Source of the DNA: Zymomonas sp.
GTDB lineage: Bacteria; Pseudomonadota; Alphaproteobacteria; Sphingomonadales; Sphingomonadaceae
NCBI GenBank assembly: GCA_027489105.1
Contig: JAIYAJ010000443.1
Coordinates: forward strand, 1 to 6,047
Length of the DNA: 6,047 bases
Reading direction: 5' to 3'
In this document: in pieces, positions 4,542 through 6,047 of the stretch
Layout of the letters: every line of letters begins with the position of its first letter
How positions within the stretch are numbered: the first letter of the stretch is position 1
The notes under the pieces: model-generated
Seen by the model: the letters and a program-made list of their open reading frames with translations, nothing else
Database searches by the model: none
What the model was told of the DNA's origin: nothing
Made by a program: the position numbers and the translations under genes

Positions 4542-6047
4542 AGGCCCAGCGCGCCGGGGTTCATCAGGCCCTGCGGATCGAGTTCGCGCTTCACCGCGCT
4601 CAACAGGCCCTTCGCCCGGTCCGACAGGCGCGACTGATAGGGGTAGGCGCGGCCGATCTGGAAATGCCCGGCACCGAAGCGCTGGAGCAGGGCGACGATG
4701 GCTTCCTTGACCTCGTCGGCATAGGCTTTCGCCTCGGCATTCGCCGGATAGTCCTTGATGCTCGCAATATGGTCCGCGCCGAGCGTCGCCAGATGATAGT
4801 CGGTGCGGGCATCGGGCCAGTAAAGCGCGATCTCGTAGAGGAAGCCCGAGGGACCGACCGGCGAGAACATCGTGCCGGTCCACACGCCGAGACGGTCCAT
4901 CTCCGCCTTGCGCTCCGCCAGCAGAGCGTGGAAGGCATCGTTGAAGGCGACCGCCTGGTCATGCGCCAGCACGCCGTGGATCGGCACCCAGCGCTCGCCG
5001 CCTGGCCCCAATATGTTGAAGAGCGGCGCGAAGGGCACCGAGCGGACGAAGGTCGGCACGGTATTGGCGATCTCGCGACCATAAGCGCCGACGATGCGGC
5101 GCAGCTGCACTGCCTTGTGCGCGGCATCCTGCGCGTCGAACCCCTCGACGATGAAGTGGCACATATATTGGCCGGCGCGCATCGGGTTCTCTCCCGCCAG
5201 CGCCATCTTCATCAGGGTTGCCAGGCCCTTCAGCTTGTCGGGTGCCTTCTGCATGACCTGCAGCGCGATCTTCAGCCGGGCGCTCATCCCTTCCTGTCGG
5301 GCGATCTGCCCCTGCGACAGCGCCAGGTCGAGGCCGAAATGGCTGTCGTCTAGCCGAGCCAGCTGTGCCTTGCGAACACCGGAATGATAGTCGGCGAAGC
5401 TGTCGAAGGCGAAGGACACCGCCTCGGCATGCTCGAGGATCGGCAGCAGGGGCAGGCGGATGTGCGCCTTGACCCCGAACGCACCGCAGTCACCGGTAAA
5501 CAGGCCGGTCAGGTCGGGGCCATAATGGCGCATCGCGTCGCAGGCATTGGTCGTCAGCAGGTCGCCATTGGCGAGCACCACGTCGAAGCCGATGACCGAC
5601 TGCGCGGAAATGCCGTGCGCGGTGCTTCCATGGCTGAGCGTGTTCTGGCTCATCGACCCGCCGACGGTTGCGGCCAGGCCCGAAAAGGGGCCCCAGAAGG
5701 GCGTGCGCAACCCCTTGGCGTCGAGTGCTGCCTTCAAATTGGCCCAGGTCACGCCGGCGCCGACGGTGACGACCGCGTTGGTCTCGTCGATCGATATGGC
5801 GTCGAGCGCGCCGGTGTCGATCAGCACATGGCCGCCCTCGGGGCGGATATAGCCATCGGTATAGGACGCACCGCCACCGCGCGGGATCATCGCGACCCCC
5901 GCCTTCGAGCAAAGCCGTGCAAGCTCTTGGAGTTGCTCGACAGTCGCCGGGCGTGCCGCTGCGAGCGGCAGGCCGCCGGTGCGATAGACGTCATTGGCGA
6001 AATAGCGCAGCCGGTCTTCGCCGGTCTCCACCGCGTCGGCGCCCAGC
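4538..6047 (-). CDS. FAD-binding oxidoreductase, VAO/PCMH type (N-terminus outside window)
   Basis: A flavoprotein oxidase or dehydrogenase with 502 visible residues. The frame is open to the right edge (LGADAVETGEDRLRYFANDVY...), which matches the usual start of the FAD domain, so only a short N-terminus is missing. A GTG at 6031 is open as a start but is probably an internal Val. The FAD_binding_4 region spans visible residues ~32-200: PRGGGASYTDGY (55-66), VTVGAGVTWANL (93-104), GPFSGLAATVGGSMSQNTLS (119-138) and YGPDLTGLFTGDCGAFGVKA (175-194). The C-terminal substrate half ends in HFQIGRAYPYQ and LDPQGLMNPGALGL, like FAD-linked oxidase C-terminal domains. The RGGGAS loop lacks the His seen in RSGGH-type enzymes, so a covalent 8-alpha-histidyl link at that site is unlikely. 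The typical GEHG signature of glycolate/D-lactate enzymes is not seen, which favours a VAO-like alcohol or aromatic substrate. It converges on the MFS gene. Confidence 0.87.
   Translation of the reverse strand, partial: LGADAVETGEDRLRYFANDVYRTGGLPLAAARPATVEQLQELARLCSKAGVAMIPRGGGASYTDGYIRPEGGHVLIDTGALDAISIDETNAVVTVGAGVTWANLKAALDAKGLRTPFWGPFSGLAATVGGSMSQNTLSHGSTAHGISAQSVIGFDVVLANGDLLTTNACDAMRHYGPDLTGLFTGDCGAFGVKAHIRLPLLPILEHAEAVSFAFDSFADYHSGVRKAQLARLDDSHFGLDLALSQGQIARQEGMSARLKIALQVMQKAPDKLKGLATLMKMALAGENPMRAGQYMCHFIVEGFDAQDAAHKAVQLRRIVGAYGREIANTVPTFVRSVPFAPLFNILGPGGERWVPIHGVLAHDQAVAFNDAFHALLAERKAEMDRLGVWTGTMFSPVGPSGFLYEIALYWPDARTDYHLATLGADHIASIKDYPANAEAKAYADEVKEAIVALLQRFGAGHFQIGRAYPYQSRLSDRAKGLLSAVKRELDPQGLMNPGALGL

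Noticed and set aside
4664..5353. Plus-strand 229-codon open frame
   Set aside because: It is antisense to the FAD oxidase, whose own frame matches a known fold along its whole length.
1..6047. Mobile element, CRISPR array, tRNA or rRNA
   Set aside because: No transposase-like frame, terminal inverted repeats with target duplications, regularly spaced repeats or tRNA-like cloverleaf were found on reading either strand.

Overview
The window is high-GC DNA (about two thirds G+C by eye) with tightly packed genes on both strands. The codon use and gene families (a DUF1838 Tat-exported protein, an MCT-like MFS carrier, a VAO-type FAD oxidase, a long class I methyltransferase) fit an alphaproteobacterium, most likely a sphingomonad. 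That placement is an inference from gene content, since there is no rRNA or other marker gene. No tRNA, rRNA, CRISPR array, transposase or IS end is visible.

Layout, left to right. The 3' end of a plus-strand alpha/beta hydrolase (1-309) enters from the left edge and ends at a strong bidirectional hairpin terminator (330-369). This terminator also closes a two-gene minus-strand unit: a 409-residue SAM-dependent methyltransferase (1993 down to 764) followed, with an ATGA stop/start overlap, by a small helical protein of unknown function (767 down to 390). A 183-bp divergent intergenic region (1994-2176) separates the methyltransferase from a plus-strand gene for a Tat-exported DUF1838 protein (2177-3229). 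That region holds a 21-bp imperfect palindrome and a plausible sigma-70-like promoter facing the DUF1838 gene. A double hairpin with a T-rich tail (3238-3315) follows, then an MFS transporter (3337-4527). Convergent with the MFS gene, and only 10 bp away, is a minus-strand FAD-dependent oxidoreductase (6047 down to 4538) whose N-terminus lies beyond the right edge.

How the genes may work together: hydrolase, FAD oxidase, methyltransferase, an MFS carrier of the organic-acid type and an exported DUF1838 protein together resemble an accessory catabolic or modification cluster for a small organic molecule. No substrate can be read from the sequence. The least explained part is the divergent pair, a long-N-terminus methyltransferase plus small helical partner facing DUF1838, with a dyad-symmetric candidate operator between them. 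None of the three protein types has a function that I can assign from sequence alone.
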